This document shows positions 8,465 to 18,500 of a stretch of DNA of 48,627 nucleotides, one piece after another. Both the position numbers and the translations under genes were made by a program. The stretch is from Pseudomonas sp. GM78 (GTDB lineage Bacteria; Pseudomonadota; Gammaproteobacteria; Pseudomonadales; Pseudomonadaceae). The notes beneath the pieces are model-generated. The model had not been told where the DNA came from and searched no databases. It was given only the letters and a program-made list of their open reading frames with translations. Position 1 is the first letter of the stretch, and each line of letters begins with the position of its first letter. The stretch spans positions 1 to 48,627 of the forward strand of contig NZ_AKJF01000108.1 of assembly GCF_000282475.1 (NCBI RefSeq), given 5' to 3'.

Positions 8465-9280
8465 ATGCAAAATCGCATGATGATCACTGGTGCGGGCTCC
8501 GGCCTGGGTCGCGAAATCGCGCTGCGCTGGGCGCGCGAAGGCTGGCAGCTGGCCTTGTCGGACGTCAGCGAACCAGGCCTGCAGGAAACCCTGAAACAGG
8601 TGCGCGAAGCCGGTGGCGACGGTTTTATCCAGCGTTGCGATGTGCGTGATTACAGTCAGCTGACCGCGTTTGCCCAGGCCTGCGAGTCGAAGTTTGGTGG
8701 TATCGACGTCATCGTCAATAACGCGGGCGTGGCCTCGGGCGGGTTCTTCAGTGAACTGTCCCTGGAAGACTGGGACTGGCAGATCGCAATCAACCTCATG
8801 GGCGTGGTCAAGGGCTGCAAGGCCTTCCTGCCGTTGCTGGAAAAGAGCAAGGGCAAGATCATCAACATCGCGTCGATGGCGGCATTGATGCAAGGCCCGG
8901 CCATGAGCAACTACAACGTGGCCAAGGCCGGCGTAGTGGCGTTGTCCGAAAGCCTGCTGATCGAACTCGCGCATCAGGAAGTCGGCGTGCACGTGGTTTG
9001 CCCGTCGTTTTTCCAGACCAATCTGCTGGACTCCTTCCGCGGCCCGACGCCGGCCATGAAAGCCCAGGTTGGCAAGTTGCTGGAAAGCTCGCCCATCAGT
9101 GCCGCCGATATCGCCGACTATATCTACCAACAGGTCGCCGCCGGTGAGTTCATGATCCTGCCCCACGAACAGGGCCGCCAGGCCTGGGCGTTGAAGCAGA
9201 AGAACCCGCAACTGCTCTACAACGAAATGACCCTGATGGCCGACAAGATGCGCGCCAAGGCCAGGCAATCGGCAAGCTGA
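8465..9280 (+). CDS. SDR-family oxidoreductase
   Basis: The 271-residue classical short-chain dehydrogenase is read from the ATG at 8465. It shows the Rossmann cofactor motif 'TGAGSGLG' (residues 8-15), Asp of 'CDVRD', 'NNAG', the catalytic Ser of 'NIASM' and the 'YNVAK' Tyr/Lys pair. The C-terminal extension ('LPHEQGRQAWALKQ') is seen in a Pseudomonas subgroup of unknown substrate. Such enzymes reduce or oxidise alcohols and ketones with NAD(P)H. It appears to be transcribed alone, with YnfA 64 bp downstream. Confidence 0.9.
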   Translation: MQNRMMITGAGSGLGREIALRWAREGWQLALSDVSEPGLQETLKQVREAGGDGFIQRCDVRDYSQLTAFAQACESKFGGIDVIVNNAGVASGGFFSELSLEDWDWQIAINLMGVVKGCKAFLPLLEKSKGKIINIASMAALMQGPAMSNYNVAKAGVVALSESLLIELAHQEVGVHVVCPSFFQTNLLDSFRGPTPAMKAQVGKLLESSPISAADIADYIYQQVAAGEFMILPHEQGRQAWALKQKNPQLLYNEMTLMADKMRAKARQSAS

Positions 9281-9344
9281 ACTTGCCCGTACGGAACAGC
9301 CTCGCTAGGGTGGCCGCCATCGGCCATCCTCGCGAGACGTTCGC

Positions 9345-9677
9345 ATGCTCAATTACCTGTGGTTTTTCCTCGCCGCGTTGTTCGAAATCGCCGGCTGCTT
9401 CGCCTTCTGGATGTGGTTGCGCCAGGGCAAAAGCGTCTGGTGGGTTGTGCCGGCGTTACTCAGCCTGACGTTGTTCGCATTGTTGCTCACGCGCATAGAG
9501 GCGACTTACGCAGGCCGTGCCTATGCCGCTTATGGCGGTATCTACATTATTGCTTCGATTGGCTGGCTGGCGGTGGTCGAGCGGATTCGTCCACTAGGCT
9601 CCGACTGGCTCGGCGTGGCGCTGTGCGTGATCGGGGCCAGCGTTATCCTGTTCGGCCCACGCTTCTCGGCTTCCTGA
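9345..9677 (+). CDS. ynfA: YnfA/UPF0060 inner-membrane protein
   Basis: The 110-residue protein has four predicted transmembrane helices. It carries the UPF0060 hallmarks '[14 protein letters not shown]', '[19 protein letters not shown]' and '[16 protein letters not shown]'. YnfA belongs to the small multidrug resistance-like superfamily and has been linked to efflux of quaternary compounds in enterics; the substrate in Pseudomonas is not known. Length matches the family. It probably stands alone or reads through from the SDR gene. Confidence 0.92.
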   Translation: MLNYLWFFLAALFEIAGCFAFWMWLRQGKSVWWVVPALLSLTLFALLLTRIEATYAGRAYAAYGGIYIIASIGWLAVVERIRPLGSDWLGVALCVIGASVILFGPRFSAS

Positions 9678-9829
9678 CGAATCGGCCCTCGATTGAGGTG
9701 CGTGTCAGGCATTTCCTTCAGCAAGGCAACCCAGTGGTTGTAGGTTCGGTCTGGATTACCCTGGCTGTCTTGTAGGCCCGTCGTGCACCGGGCATCTTCA
9801 AGGCCCGGTAACCCTGAAGGACCAAAGCC

Positions 9830-10021
9830 ATGCTTGTACTGAGTCGTGTAGTCGGCGAATTGATTTCCATCGGCGACACCATTTCGGTGCGCATCATTGC
9901 CGTCAATGGCGGTAACGTGCGCTTCGGCATCGAAGCCCCGAACCATGTCAACGTGCACCGCAGCGAGATCTACGAGCGAATCCAGCGCAAGCTGGCGCGC
10001 AACAAGAAATCAGTCGAATAG
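9830..10021 (+). CDS. Divergent CsrA/Rsm-family RNA-binding regulator
   Basis: The 63-residue product is a CsrA-fold protein. Leu4 and Arg6 of the first strand and 'VHR' with Arg44 (RNA-binding positions in CsrA) are kept, followed by the C-terminal helix '[15 protein letters not shown]'. The body differs strongly from RsmA and RsmE (start [16 protein letters not shown], inner '[20 protein letters not shown]'), so it is an extra paralogue. CsrA proteins bind GGA motifs in mRNA leaders and repress or stabilise them. Its own leader has TGAAGGACC 7-15 bp before the ATG, so autoregulation is possible. The 3' end overlaps the convergent yheU gene by 12 bp. Confidence 0.9.
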   Translation: MLVLSRVVGELISIGDTISVRIIAVNGGNVRFGIEAPNHVNVHRSEIYERIQRKLARNKKSVE

Positions 10022-10237
10022 ATGCTTGGGCACGTCGTGCTTGAGCATCAACTGGCATTGCTCGCTCTCCGGATCGAAGACAATCAGGGCCTGGCCCTTG
10101 ATCAAGGCCTGGCGAACACGCAATACGCGGGTCTCCAGCGGCGTGTCATCGCCATTGTCGGTACCGTCGCGGGTCACGAAGTCTTCGATCAGGCGGGTCA
10201 GGGTATCGACTTCAAGTTGGTCGTGGGGAATCAGCAT
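10010..10237 (-). CDS. yheU: YheU-family protein
   Basis: The 75-residue protein begins [20 protein letters not shown] and contains '[16 protein letters not shown]', '[15 protein letters not shown]' and a 'LMLKHDVP' ending, which are diagnostic of the YheU/UPF0270 family. The ATG at 10237 was chosen because the longer frame would be translated from the REP pair. The function of YheU is unknown. It is conserved, small and acidic. The stop lies inside the 3' end of the convergent csrA-like gene. Confidence 0.9.
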   Translation of the reverse strand: MLIPHDQLEVDTLTRLIEDFVTRDGTDNGDDTPLETRVLRVRQALIKGQALIVFDPESEQCQLMLKHDVPKHLFD

Positions 10238-10292
10238 AGGCACCTCGGCTAAACAATGGCGCGATGCTACGGCGGTTATGAACACATCACCA

Positions 10293-10369
10293 GTAGGAGC
10301 TGCCGCAGGCTGCGATCTTTTGATCTTGCTTTTTAAGATCAAAAGATCGCAGCCTGCGGCAGCTCCTAC
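10293..10369. repeat. REP pair, GGAGCTGCCGCAGGCTGCGATC class
   Basis: The long inverted repeat GTAGGAGCTGCCGCAGGCTG... and its complement surround a short 'TTGATCTTGCTTTTTAAGATCAA' centre, so the whole element could fold as one hairpin with arms of about 30 bp. It sits between convergently and tandemly arranged minus-strand genes (NAGGN peptidase, yheU). A related pair in the opposite order lies at 37481-37537. Confidence 0.85.
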
Positions 10370-10383
10370 ATGATCGCATTCCC

Positions 10384-11574
10384 TTACCTGTCGTTGCGTT
10401 GCCCCACCAGGCTATCCACCGACGGCACTCGCGTATCGCTCTCCATCTGCGTCTCGTGTTCGATCTGGTGACTGAACCGGTCCAGCGAGCCCGTGGCCGG
10501 CTGCGCGTCGCTGGCGAACACCGGCGGGCTGAGGATGTAGGCGCCGAGCAGGCGGCTGAGGGCGGCGAGACTGTCGATGTGGGTGCGTTCGTAGCCGTGG
10601 GTGGCGTCGCAGCCGAAGGCGAGCAGGGCGGTGCGGATGTCATGGCCGGCGGTAACCGCCGAGTGAGCGTCGCTGAAGTAGTAGCGGAACAGGTCGCGGC
10701 GTACCGGCAACTCGTTGTCACTGGCCAGGCGCAGCAGGTGCCGCGACAAGTGATAGTCGTACGGCCCGCCGGAATCCTGCATCGCAATGCTCACCGCGTG
10801 TTCGCTGGAGTGCTGGCCGGGCGCGACGGGCGCGATGTCGATGCCGACGAATTCACTGACGTCCCAGGGCAACGCCGCCGCGGCGCCACTGCCGGTTTCC
10901 TCGGTGATGGTGAACAGCGGATGGCAATCGATCGCCAGCTCTTCGCCGCTGTCGACGATGGCTTTCAACGCTGCCAGCAATGCGGCGACGCCAGCCTTGT
11001 CGTCCAGGTGACGGGCGCTGATGTGGCCACTCTCGGTGAATTCCGGCAACGGGTCGAAGGCGACGAAATCACCGACGCTGATGCCCAGGGAATCGCAATC
11101 GGCGCGGGTGGCGCAATAGGCGTCCAGGCGCAGTTCGATGTGATCCCAGCTGATCGGCATTTCATCAACCGCGGTATTGAACGCGTGCCCGGAGGCCATC
11201 AAGGGCAGCACACTGCCACGGATCACGCCGGCGTCGGTAAACAGGCTGACGCGGCTGCCCTCGGCGAAACGGCTGGACCAGCAACCCACGGGGGCCAGCG
11301 TCAGGCGGCCGTTGTCCTTGATGGCGCGCACGGCGGCGCCAATGGTGTCCAGGTGCGCGGAAACGGCACGGTCCGGGCTGTTTTTCTTGCCCTTGAGGGT
11401 GGCGCGGATGGTGCCGCGACGGGTCATCTCGAAGGGAATGCCCAGCTCTTCGAGCCGTTCGGCGACGTAACGCACGATGGTGTCGGTGAAGCCGGTGGGG
11501 CTGGGAATGGCGAGCATTTCCAGCAGGACTTTTTGCAGGTAGGTCAGGTCCGGTTCCGGGTATTGGCGGGTCAT
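10384..11574 (-). CDS. NAGGN-system M42-family (osmoprotectant) peptidase
   Basis: The 396-residue metallopeptidase-like protein of the M42/M20 group has 'SAHLDTIGA' (zinc-ligand His/Asp), 'ARHLDDKAGVAALL', 'TITEETGSG' (catalytic Glu pair), 'GIDIAPV' and 'YYFSDAHSAV'. It is the third gene of the N-acetylglutaminylglutamine amide (NAGGN) osmoprotectant locus; I recall the family name 'osmoprotectant NAGGN system M42 family peptidase'. Turnover or trimming of the dipeptide is inferred from context and not proven by sequence. A 146-bp gap holding a repeat element separates it from ngg. Confidence 0.9.
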   Translation of the reverse strand: MTRQYPEPDLTYLQKVLLEMLAIPSPTGFTDTIVRYVAERLEELGIPFEMTRRGTIRATLKGKKNSPDRAVSAHLDTIGAAVRAIKDNGRLTLAPVGCWSSRFAEGSRVSLFTDAGVIRGSVLPLMASGHAFNTAVDEMPISWDHIELRLDAYCATRADCDSLGISVGDFVAFDPLPEFTESGHISARHLDDKAGVAALLAALKAIVDSGEELAIDCHPLFTITEETGSGAAAALPWDVSEFVGIDIAPVAPGQHSSEHAVSIAMQDSGGPYDYHLSRHLLRLASDNELPVRRDLFRYYFSDAHSAVTAGHDIRTALLAFGCDATHGYERTHIDSLAALSRLLGAYILSPPVFASDAQPATGSLDRFSHQIEHETQMESDTRVPSVDSLVGQRNDR

Positions 11575-11605
11575 GGAAACTCCTGATGAATTGGGTGCTG
11601 TTGGG

Positions 11606-11715
11606 GATCGTTCCCACGCTCTGCGTGGGAATGAATCAACGGACGCTCTGCGTTCGGCTCTTGAGGGACGCGGAGCGTCCCGGGCTGGATTCCTTTGCTG
11701 CGCGTGGGAACGATC
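11606..11715. repeat. Pseudomonas intergenic repeat GATCGTTCCCACGCTCTGCG class
   Basis: The motif GATCGTTCCCACGCTCTGCG at 11606 faces CGCGTGGGAACGATC at the right end. In between are ACGCTCTGCGT and GACGCGGAGCGTCCC palindromic units. This is a distinct REP-type family, different from the two other classes in the window. It lies inside the NAGGN operon, between ngg and the peptidase gene, where its hairpins could lower expression of the distal gene. Confidence 0.8.
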
Positions 11716-11720
11716 GGGCG

Positions 11721-13466
11721 CTACACGGCCGGCTGACTGTGCGGAAACAACAGATCGACAAACCGCTCGGCCGTCGGTTGCGGTTCATGATTAGCCAGTC
11801 CTGCGCGCTCGTTGGCTTCGATAAACACGTACTGCGGTTGATCGGCGGCAGACACCATCAGGTCGAGGCCGACCACGGGAATATCCAGCGCCCGAGCCGC
11901 GCGCACCGCAGCATCCACCAGTGTGGGATGGAGGATCGCGGTGACGTCCTCGAGAATCCCGCCGGTATGAAGATTTGCCGTACGCCGCACGAACAGGTGC
12001 TCGCCAGCCGGCAGTATGCTGGCGTAGTCGTAACCGGCTGCCTGCACGGTTCGTTCGGTCTCAGAGTCCAGCGGGATCTTGCTTTCGCCGCCTGTAGCCG
12101 CCTGGCGCCGTCGGCTCTGGGCTTCGATCAGCGCACCGATGGAGTGCTGGCCATCTCCCACCACCTCGGCGGGCCGACGAATCGCCGCGGCGACCACTTC
12201 AAAGCCGATCACGAGGATCCGCAGGTCGAGGCCTTCGTGGAAGCTTTCCAGCAGCACGCGATTGTCGAATTGGCGGGCGGCTTCGATGGCGTTCTGGAGC
12301 TCTTCGATGGTCTGTAGATCCACCGCCACCCCTTGCCCCTGTTCACCGTCCAACGGCTTGACCACCACCCGCTGGTGTTCGTCGAGAAACGCCAGGTTGT
12401 CATCGGCATTACCCGCCAGTTGCTGCGCGGGCAGGTTCAGGCCGGCAGCCGTGAGCACTTTATGGGTCAGGCTTTTGTCCTGGCACAGGCTCATGCTGAT
12501 AGCGCTGGTCAGGTCAGTCAGCGACTCGCGGCAACGTACCCGCCGACCGCCGTGGCTGAGGGTAAACATCCCGGCCTCGGCATCATCGACCTGCACATCA
12601 ATGCCGCGGCGATGGGCTTCCTCGACGATGATCCGCGCGTACGGATTGAACGCCGCTTCAGGGCCTGGGCCGAGAAACAACGACTGGTTGATGCCGTTCT
12701 TGCGCTTGATGGCGAAGGTCGAGAGATTGCGAAAACCGAGCTTGGCGTAAAGGTTCTTCGCCTGGCGATTGTCGTGCAGCACGGACAAGTCCAGGTAGCT
12801 CAGCCCACGGCTCATGAAGTGTTCGATCAAATGCCGCACCAGCACTTCACCGACGCCGGGCCGCGAACAGTGCGGATCGACCGCCAGGCACCACAGGCTG
12901 CTGCCGTGTTCCGGATCGTTGAAGGCCTTTTGATGATTGAGGCCCATGACGCTGCCGATCACCGCGCCGCTGTCCTCGTCCTCGGCCAGCCAGTACACCG
13001 GGCCGCCCAGGTGACGCGGGGTCAGCAAACGGGCGTCGATCGCCAACATGCCGCGCGCCTGATACAACTGATTGATCGCCTGCCAGTCGGCATCGCCTTG
13101 CGCACGGCGAATGCGAAAACCGCGAAACACCCGGGTTGCCTGGCGGTAATCGCTGAACCACAACCGCAGGGTGTCAGAGGGGTCGAGAAACAGCTGGGCC
13201 GGTTCCAGCCCCAGCACTTGCTGGGGCGCGGCAACATACAGGGCGATGTCGCGCTCACCCGGTTGCTCGTTGAGCAACGCCTGGGCGAGGCTCACCGGGT
13301 CGGGGAACGTATGGCCGATCAACAGTCGTCCCCAGCCGCAATGCACGGCAATCGGCGCGGTACCGAGTTCGCTGCCGTCTTCGGCCAGGCGCGCCTGCAA
13401 GCGTTCGTAAGAGGGCGCCTGACCCCGCAACAGGCGTTGGCTGTACGCCGTGGCTTGAGGTTTCAT
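11721..13466 (-). CDS. ngg: N-acetylglutaminylglutamine synthetase (GNAT plus ATP-grasp)
   Basis: The 581-residue bifunctional protein has an N-terminal GNAT acetyltransferase domain (about residues 100-270; 'CLAVDPHCSRPGVGEVLVRHLIEHF', 'NRQAKNLYAKLGF'). A C-terminal ATP-grasp ligase domain follows (about 300-575; 'VVVKPLDGEQGQGVAV', 'DLRILVIG', 'GLDLMVS...FIEANERAGL'). It should acetylate glutamine and ligate a second glutamine to form N-acetylglutaminylglutamine, the substrate for the amidotransferase asnO. It lies 3 bp downstream of asnO, so the two are co-transcribed. The locus is expected to be induced by high osmolarity. Confidence 0.93.
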   Translation of the reverse strand: MKPQATAYSQRLLRGQAPSYERLQARLAEDGSELGTAPIAVHCGWGRLLIGHTFPDPVSLAQALLNEQPGERDIALYVAAPQQVLGLEPAQLFLDPSDTLRLWFSDYRQATRVFRGFRIRRAQGDADWQAINQLYQARGMLAIDARLLTPRHLGGPVYWLAEDEDSGAVIGSVMGLNHQKAFNDPEHGSSLWCLAVDPHCSRPGVGEVLVRHLIEHFMSRGLSYLDLSVLHDNRQAKNLYAKLGFRNLSTFAIKRKNGINQSLFLGPGPEAAFNPYARIIVEEAHRRGIDVQVDDAEAGMFTLSHGGRRVRCRESLTDLTSAISMSLCQDKSLTHKVLTAAGLNLPAQQLAGNADDNLAFLDEHQRVVVKPLDGEQGQGVAVDLQTIEELQNAIEAARQFDNRVLLESFHEGLDLRILVIGFEVVAAAIRRPAEVVGDGQHSIGALIEAQSRRRQAATGGESKIPLDSETERTVQAAGYDYASILPAGEHLFVRRTANLHTGGILEDVTAILHPTLVDAAVRAARALDIPVVGLDLMVSAADQPQYVFIEANERAGLANHEPQPTAERFVDLLFPHSQPAV

Positions 13467-13469
13467 CGA

Positions 13470-15242
13470 TCAGATTCCTTGTTCACTGAGCCACAGGTTC
13501 AGCGCCGCCAGTTGCCACAGCTTGGAGCCGCGCAACGGGGTTAACTGGCCTTGTGGATCGGTCAGCAAACGGTCGAGCATCGCCGGGTTGAACAGGCCAC
13601 GATCCTGGCTCGGATCCAGAAGCAATTCACGCACCCAGTTCAGCGTGTCGCCCTGCAAATGCTTGAGGCCCGGCACCGGGAAGTAGCCTTTCTTGCGGTC
13701 GATGACTTCGCTCGGAATCACCAGGCGCGCCGCTTCCTTGAGCACTTGCTTGCCGCCGTCCGGTAGTTTGAATTTGCCCGGCACCCGGGCTGACAATTCC
13801 ACCAGGCGATAGTCGAGAAACGGCGTGCGCGCTTCCAGGCCCCAGGCCATGGTCATGTTGTCGACGCGCTTGACCGGGTCGTCCACCAGCATCACCGTGC
13901 TGTCCAGGCGCAGGGCCTTGTCCACCGCCGCATCGGCACCGGGCTGTGCGAAATGTTCCTTCACGAAGTCGCCGGCGGCGTCATTCGCGGTCAGCCATTT
14001 CGGCTGAACGGTGGCAGCGTAGTCGTCGTAGCTGCGGTCGAAGAACGCGTCGCGATAGGCAGCGTACGGGTCGCTGGCGCCATCGACCTGCGGGTACCAG
14101 TGATAACCGGCGAAGAGCTCGTCCGCGCCCTGGCCGCTTTGCACCACTTTGCAATGCTTGGCCACTTCGCGGGACAACAGATAGAAAGCGATGCAGTCAT
14201 GACTGACCATCGGCTCGTTCATGGCGCGGAAGGCGGCGGGCAGTTGCTCGATGATCTCTTTTTCGTCGATGCGCAATTGGTGATGTTGGGTGCCGTAATG
14301 CCGGGCGATCAGGTCCGAATACTGGAACTCGTCACCGCGCTCGCCGCCGGCATCCTGGAAACCGATGGAGAAGGTCGACAGGTTTTCCACGCCGACCTCA
14401 CGCAACAGGCCGACGAGCATGCTCGAATCGACACCGCCCGACAGCAGCACGCCAACGTCCACCGCCGCCCGCTGACGAATTGCCACCGCCTCGCGGGTAC
14501 TGTCGAGTACGCGGTCGCGCCAGTCTTCGAGGGTCAGGTTTTTCTCATCCTCGTGTGGGCCGTAGGGCAGGGTCCACCAGATTTTCTGCTCGGTACGGCC
14601 ATCCGCTTCAATGCGCATCCAGGTCGCCGGTGGCAGTTTTTCGATGCCGGCCAGCAACGTGCGTGGCGCCGGGACGACGGCATGGAAGTTCAGGTAATGA
14701 TTGAGCGCGACCGGATCGAGGATCGGGTTGATGTCTCCGCCCTTGAGCAAAGCTGGCAACGCCGAGGCAAAGCGCAGGCGCTGGCCGGTGCGCGACAGGT
14801 ACAGCGGCTTCACGCCCAGACGGTCCCGGGCGATGAACAGGCGCTTGGCGTCGCGCTCCCAGATAGCGAAGGCAAACATACCGTTGAGCTTGGGCAAAAG
14901 CGCTTCGCCCCAAGCGTGGTAGCCCTTGAGCAGCACTTCGGTGTCGCCCCCGGAATAGAAGGCATAACCGAGGCTTTCGAGTTCGCTGCGCAGTTCCGGG
15001 AAGTTGTAGATCGCGCCGTTGAAGGCCAGGGACAGGCCCAGTTGCTGGTCGATCATCGGCTGCGCCGAGCCGTCCGACAGGTCCATGATTTTCAGGCGGC
15101 GATGGCCCAGGGCAATCGGCCCCTGGCTATGAAAACCCCAGGCATCAGGGCCTCGAGGTGCCAGGTGATGGGTGATTCGCTCAATGGCTGCAAGGTCTGC
15201 AGGTTGATTGTCAAAACGTAACTCGCCAGCTAATCCGCACAT
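13470..15242 (-). CDS. asnO: N-acetylglutaminylglutamine amidotransferase (asparagine synthase-like)
   Basis: The 590-residue class II amidotransferase starts at the ATG at 15242 (TAAGGA site), so that the mature N-terminus is Cys2 (MCGLAGEL), the required nucleophile. The glutaminase domain ('RGPDAWG', 'GHRRLKIMDLS', 'FNGAIYNFPELR') spans about residues 2-215. The synthetase domain with the PP-loop 'VLLSGGVDSSMLVGLL' follows, with 'VQSGQGADELFAGYHWY' and 'MTMAWGLEARTPFLD'. It amidates the C-terminal glutamine to yield NAGGN. It is the first gene of the operon; about 300 bp of leader, with no repeat element, separates it from the divergent effector gene. Confidence 0.94.
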   Translation of the reverse strand: MCGLAGELRFDNQPADLAAIERITHHLAPRGPDAWGFHSQGPIALGHRRLKIMDLSDGSAQPMIDQQLGLSLAFNGAIYNFPELRSELESLGYAFYSGGDTEVLLKGYHAWGEALLPKLNGMFAFAIWERDAKRLFIARDRLGVKPLYLSRTGQRLRFASALPALLKGGDINPILDPVALNHYLNFHAVVPAPRTLLAGIEKLPPATWMRIEADGRTEQKIWWTLPYGPHEDEKNLTLEDWRDRVLDSTREAVAIRQRAAVDVGVLLSGGVDSSMLVGLLREVGVENLSTFSIGFQDAGGERGDEFQYSDLIARHYGTQHHQLRIDEKEIIEQLPAAFRAMNEPMVSHDCIAFYLLSREVAKHCKVVQSGQGADELFAGYHWYPQVDGASDPYAAYRDAFFDRSYDDYAATVQPKWLTANDAAGDFVKEHFAQPGADAAVDKALRLDSTVMLVDDPVKRVDNMTMAWGLEARTPFLDYRLVELSARVPGKFKLPDGGKQVLKEAARLVIPSEVIDRKKGYFPVPGLKHLQGDTLNWVRELLLDPSQDRGLFNPAMLDRLLTDPQGQLTPLRGSKLWQLAALNLWLSEQGI

Positions 15243-15538
15243 AAATTCCTTACCGGTTTTTCCGTTGGGGAGGGTCAATCGATACCGTGCCAAAAGGGCA
15301 GGTACTCAAAAACTGACCCGCCTCGGTTGTGGGAGTTTTAGAACGATAAGTTATAAGCAGGAATAGCGGGGCGAATGGCAGGCACGGCAGAACCACCGTT
15401 GGCCGTGGCGGTAACTATTGCTGGGATGCATAGAAGTAGCTGCTGGGATGGGTTGCGATCCGACCCGGTATTCGAATTATCAATTGCCTGCCGGGCTTCC
15501 TAGACTGAGCGTCTCTTCACGCAATAAGGATATTGCTC
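15243..15538. other. Divergent promoter region of the NAGGN operon and the NEL gene
   Basis: A 296-bp non-coding gap lies between two divergent start codons. It contains the asnO ribosome site (TAAGGA) at the left edge and AATAAGGA before the effector gene at the right edge. I see no REP element and no palindrome strong enough to name as an operator. Confidence 0.5.
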
Positions 15539-18500
15539 ATGCTGGCTACGACTTCCAAAACCGCCACCGCAGCGGAGCCGCTGACCTCGGCACAACGCCT
15601 CGAAGCGTTGTTGGAACACACAGGAGACCTGGACAAAGCGCAAGTGTTGAAAGCGTCCATTGCACCCTGGTTGGCGACTGCGGACCTTACCGTGGTGCAG
15701 GCTCTGAAGGCTGCGTTCGAGCAGTCATTTGAAACTCAAGGCAAGGTCACGGAGGCGCTCAAGAAACTCAAGCCCTTGGACGAGTTCTGTAAAGAGCAAC
15801 TGACCGAATTCCTCAAGGGTAAATGGACAGTCGATTTTGATGTCGAGCGGGACATGCTGGACATCACGAAAACTCTGTACACGTCCACAGGCGCGCTCCC
15901 GGTCCTCGGTTACCCGGATCAAAAAACCACGACATCACGCAGCCTGCTCCAGGCGGCCATGGAAAACTTTACTTCCGGGGAAGCGGGGAGCGGCGGTTTT
16001 CCAGCAGAGTCGGTAATTCGCATCAATGAACAAGCCCAATCAGACGCTGAAATCACCCCTGTAAAATTCGCAGCACTGTGTCGTGAACTCGACCTGGGGG
16101 CTCGCTATCAGCGCCATATCGACCAGGCCCTGGCATTGCCGGCCAAACCCGCAAAAGATGCACCTGTCGATGACCGGGCCAGCGTTGCGGACATTCGGCG
16201 CCTGAAGGTGCTGGACATGCGGGTTGCCCTGCACATGGCCTCCCTGAAAAAGGACATCACTCCCGCGGTCTATACCATGCTGCTGAGTGTGATCGATCAG
16301 GATCTCCCGGCAGCTCAAACCAGGGGCGCATCGTTCGATGGCGGGCCGGTGCAATGGCAGGGCTTGATGATTCACGACACTTGCATCTGTGGGGCACTGG
16401 TATTTACCAAAGTCTCCATCGATACCGAGCCGAAGGCCCGGTGTGTGGTCTACATGCCGAACGAACCCCGACGACCCCTGTATGAATACGCCTCGCTGGA
16501 TGACTTCAAGGTCTACCTGACCCTCCATTTGCAAAGCAAAAGCTACAGAAAGTCTTTCGCCGGGCAGTACCTGCATGGCCACGATAAAACCGGGTTTTTT
16601 ACCGGGTTTGACAAGGGCAAGACCTTGGGCACGCTCGCTGCCGCTCCTGCCGACACCTGTCTTGGCGATTTTTTCTTCAGTACTTTTGTCAGCACGACTC
16701 AAAAAGACGCGCAAATGCTTGCCGTGCCGACTGAAGACGTCGATGAGCAGCAGCGGGAAAAAAACCTTCAGGCATTGATCGATGGTGGTCTTGTGTTGTT
16801 GAACGCAGCCGCTTTTTTCGTCCCGGTGATCGGCCAGCTCATGCTGGCTGCGGCGGTCGTCGATATCGTCAGTGAGGTGTATGAAGGCGTGGTGGACTGG
16901 ACGCACGGCGAGCGGGCCGAGGCGTTGACACATTTGTTGAGTGTGGTGGAAAACGTCGCGCAGCTGGCAGCGTTTGCCGTTGGTGGAAAAATCATCGCCA
17001 AAGCCATCGGTAAGGGCGCGAAGGAGCAGGAGGCATTCTTCGACGAGTTCGAGGCCGTCACTCACGCTGATGGTACGGCTAAATTGTGGAAGCCCAACCT
17101 CGACGCCTACAAACAGACCACGGCTTTGCCAATTGACGCGCAACCTGATGCGCAGGGGCTTTACCGGCATGCCGGGCAGACGTCGATCGTCATCGAGGGT
17201 GCTCCCTATCGAGTCACCCAAAGCGCAGAGGGATCGCCATGGACCCTCAATCATTCTGTGCGTACTGACGCCTTTGCGCCTGCCGTCGAGCGAAATGTCG
17301 AAGGGGGCTGGCGGCATGTCTATGAGCATGCGCACGAGTGGCGCGACGGTGCCTATGCATTGGAGCGCACGAATCCGCGCCTGGGTGATCTGGGCGATGA
17401 CCTGGAAGCGATTGCCGACATCACCGACATGACGCCTGACAAGTTGCATCGGCTTCATGAAAGCAACCTCAAGTTACCACAGCGGCTGAACGATTGTGTC
17501 GAGCGCTTCAGGATCGACCGGCGCATCACCACGATGGTCGCGGCAATGGAAGGGGGAGAGAGCGCAAACAAGGACTTCATCCAGGAGCAACTGCATACGC
17601 TGCCGAGGCTGCCCGGCTGGCCGACGGAGCGCTTCATTGAAGTGCGCGACGGGGAAGACCTGGTCGTGTCCCGCTTCCCCGAGACGGCGCCGCATGATGA
17701 TGACGTCAACAGCGTGCACGTCCTTCAATCGGAACTGGACTCGGGAAAACTGCTCGATACGGTCATCAATGGGCTCTACCCGACTGAGGTGGAGGGCATC
17801 ATCGGCAAGACAACCATTGAATCGAAATCGCAGCTGTTGGCAAAGAAAATCGCGACAAGCCTCAAGAGTGGTCGCCAGCCGCTGTTCGAGTGGCTCTATA
17901 AAACCTGGGACGGCACCGCCACCGGTGACTTGGCGCTGTTGCGCGAACACACCGCTGACCTTCCCACGAGGGTATGCGAGGAATTGCTGGATAACGCCTC
18001 TGCCAGCGATCGCAGCTTTTTGCGTGACCGCAAGATCCTCGGCATGGATCTCGCCGTACAGGTCAGCGAAGCACAGGCGCAGATCAGGCAGGACCGTGCG
18101 CTCACCGGGCTGCACCTCCCGCGATTGGCCAATGCCGACACCGACAAACTGTCGCTCGGGCTGATGGAAAGGGTGCAAGGCTGGGACGGCAGTTGTCGAC
18201 TTGAAGTGCGACAGGGTTCCGCGACCGGCACCTTGCTGGACAGCGTGGGCGAAATGGATGCGCAGTCGCTCGGGATCATTGTCAAGACGCCCACCGGTTA
18301 CCAGGTCACCCAAACCGCTGGCAATGTGTCTTCCACGCTGACCAGCGACACGCTGCTGGGGTCGATACTTGACGCATTGCCAACGACCCAGCGCACGCGC
18401 ATGAGTCTCACGGGCGAAGATCCGCTGGATGTACCGACGTTACGGGCACGATTGTCGAGGGCCGCCGCTGGCGATCCGGTGCGTACCGGGCGGGTGTTGC

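Noticed and set aside
16040-17458. 472-codon minus-strand frame inside the NEL gene
   Set aside because: It overlaps a well-supported 1608-codon gene and shows no motif or ribosome site.
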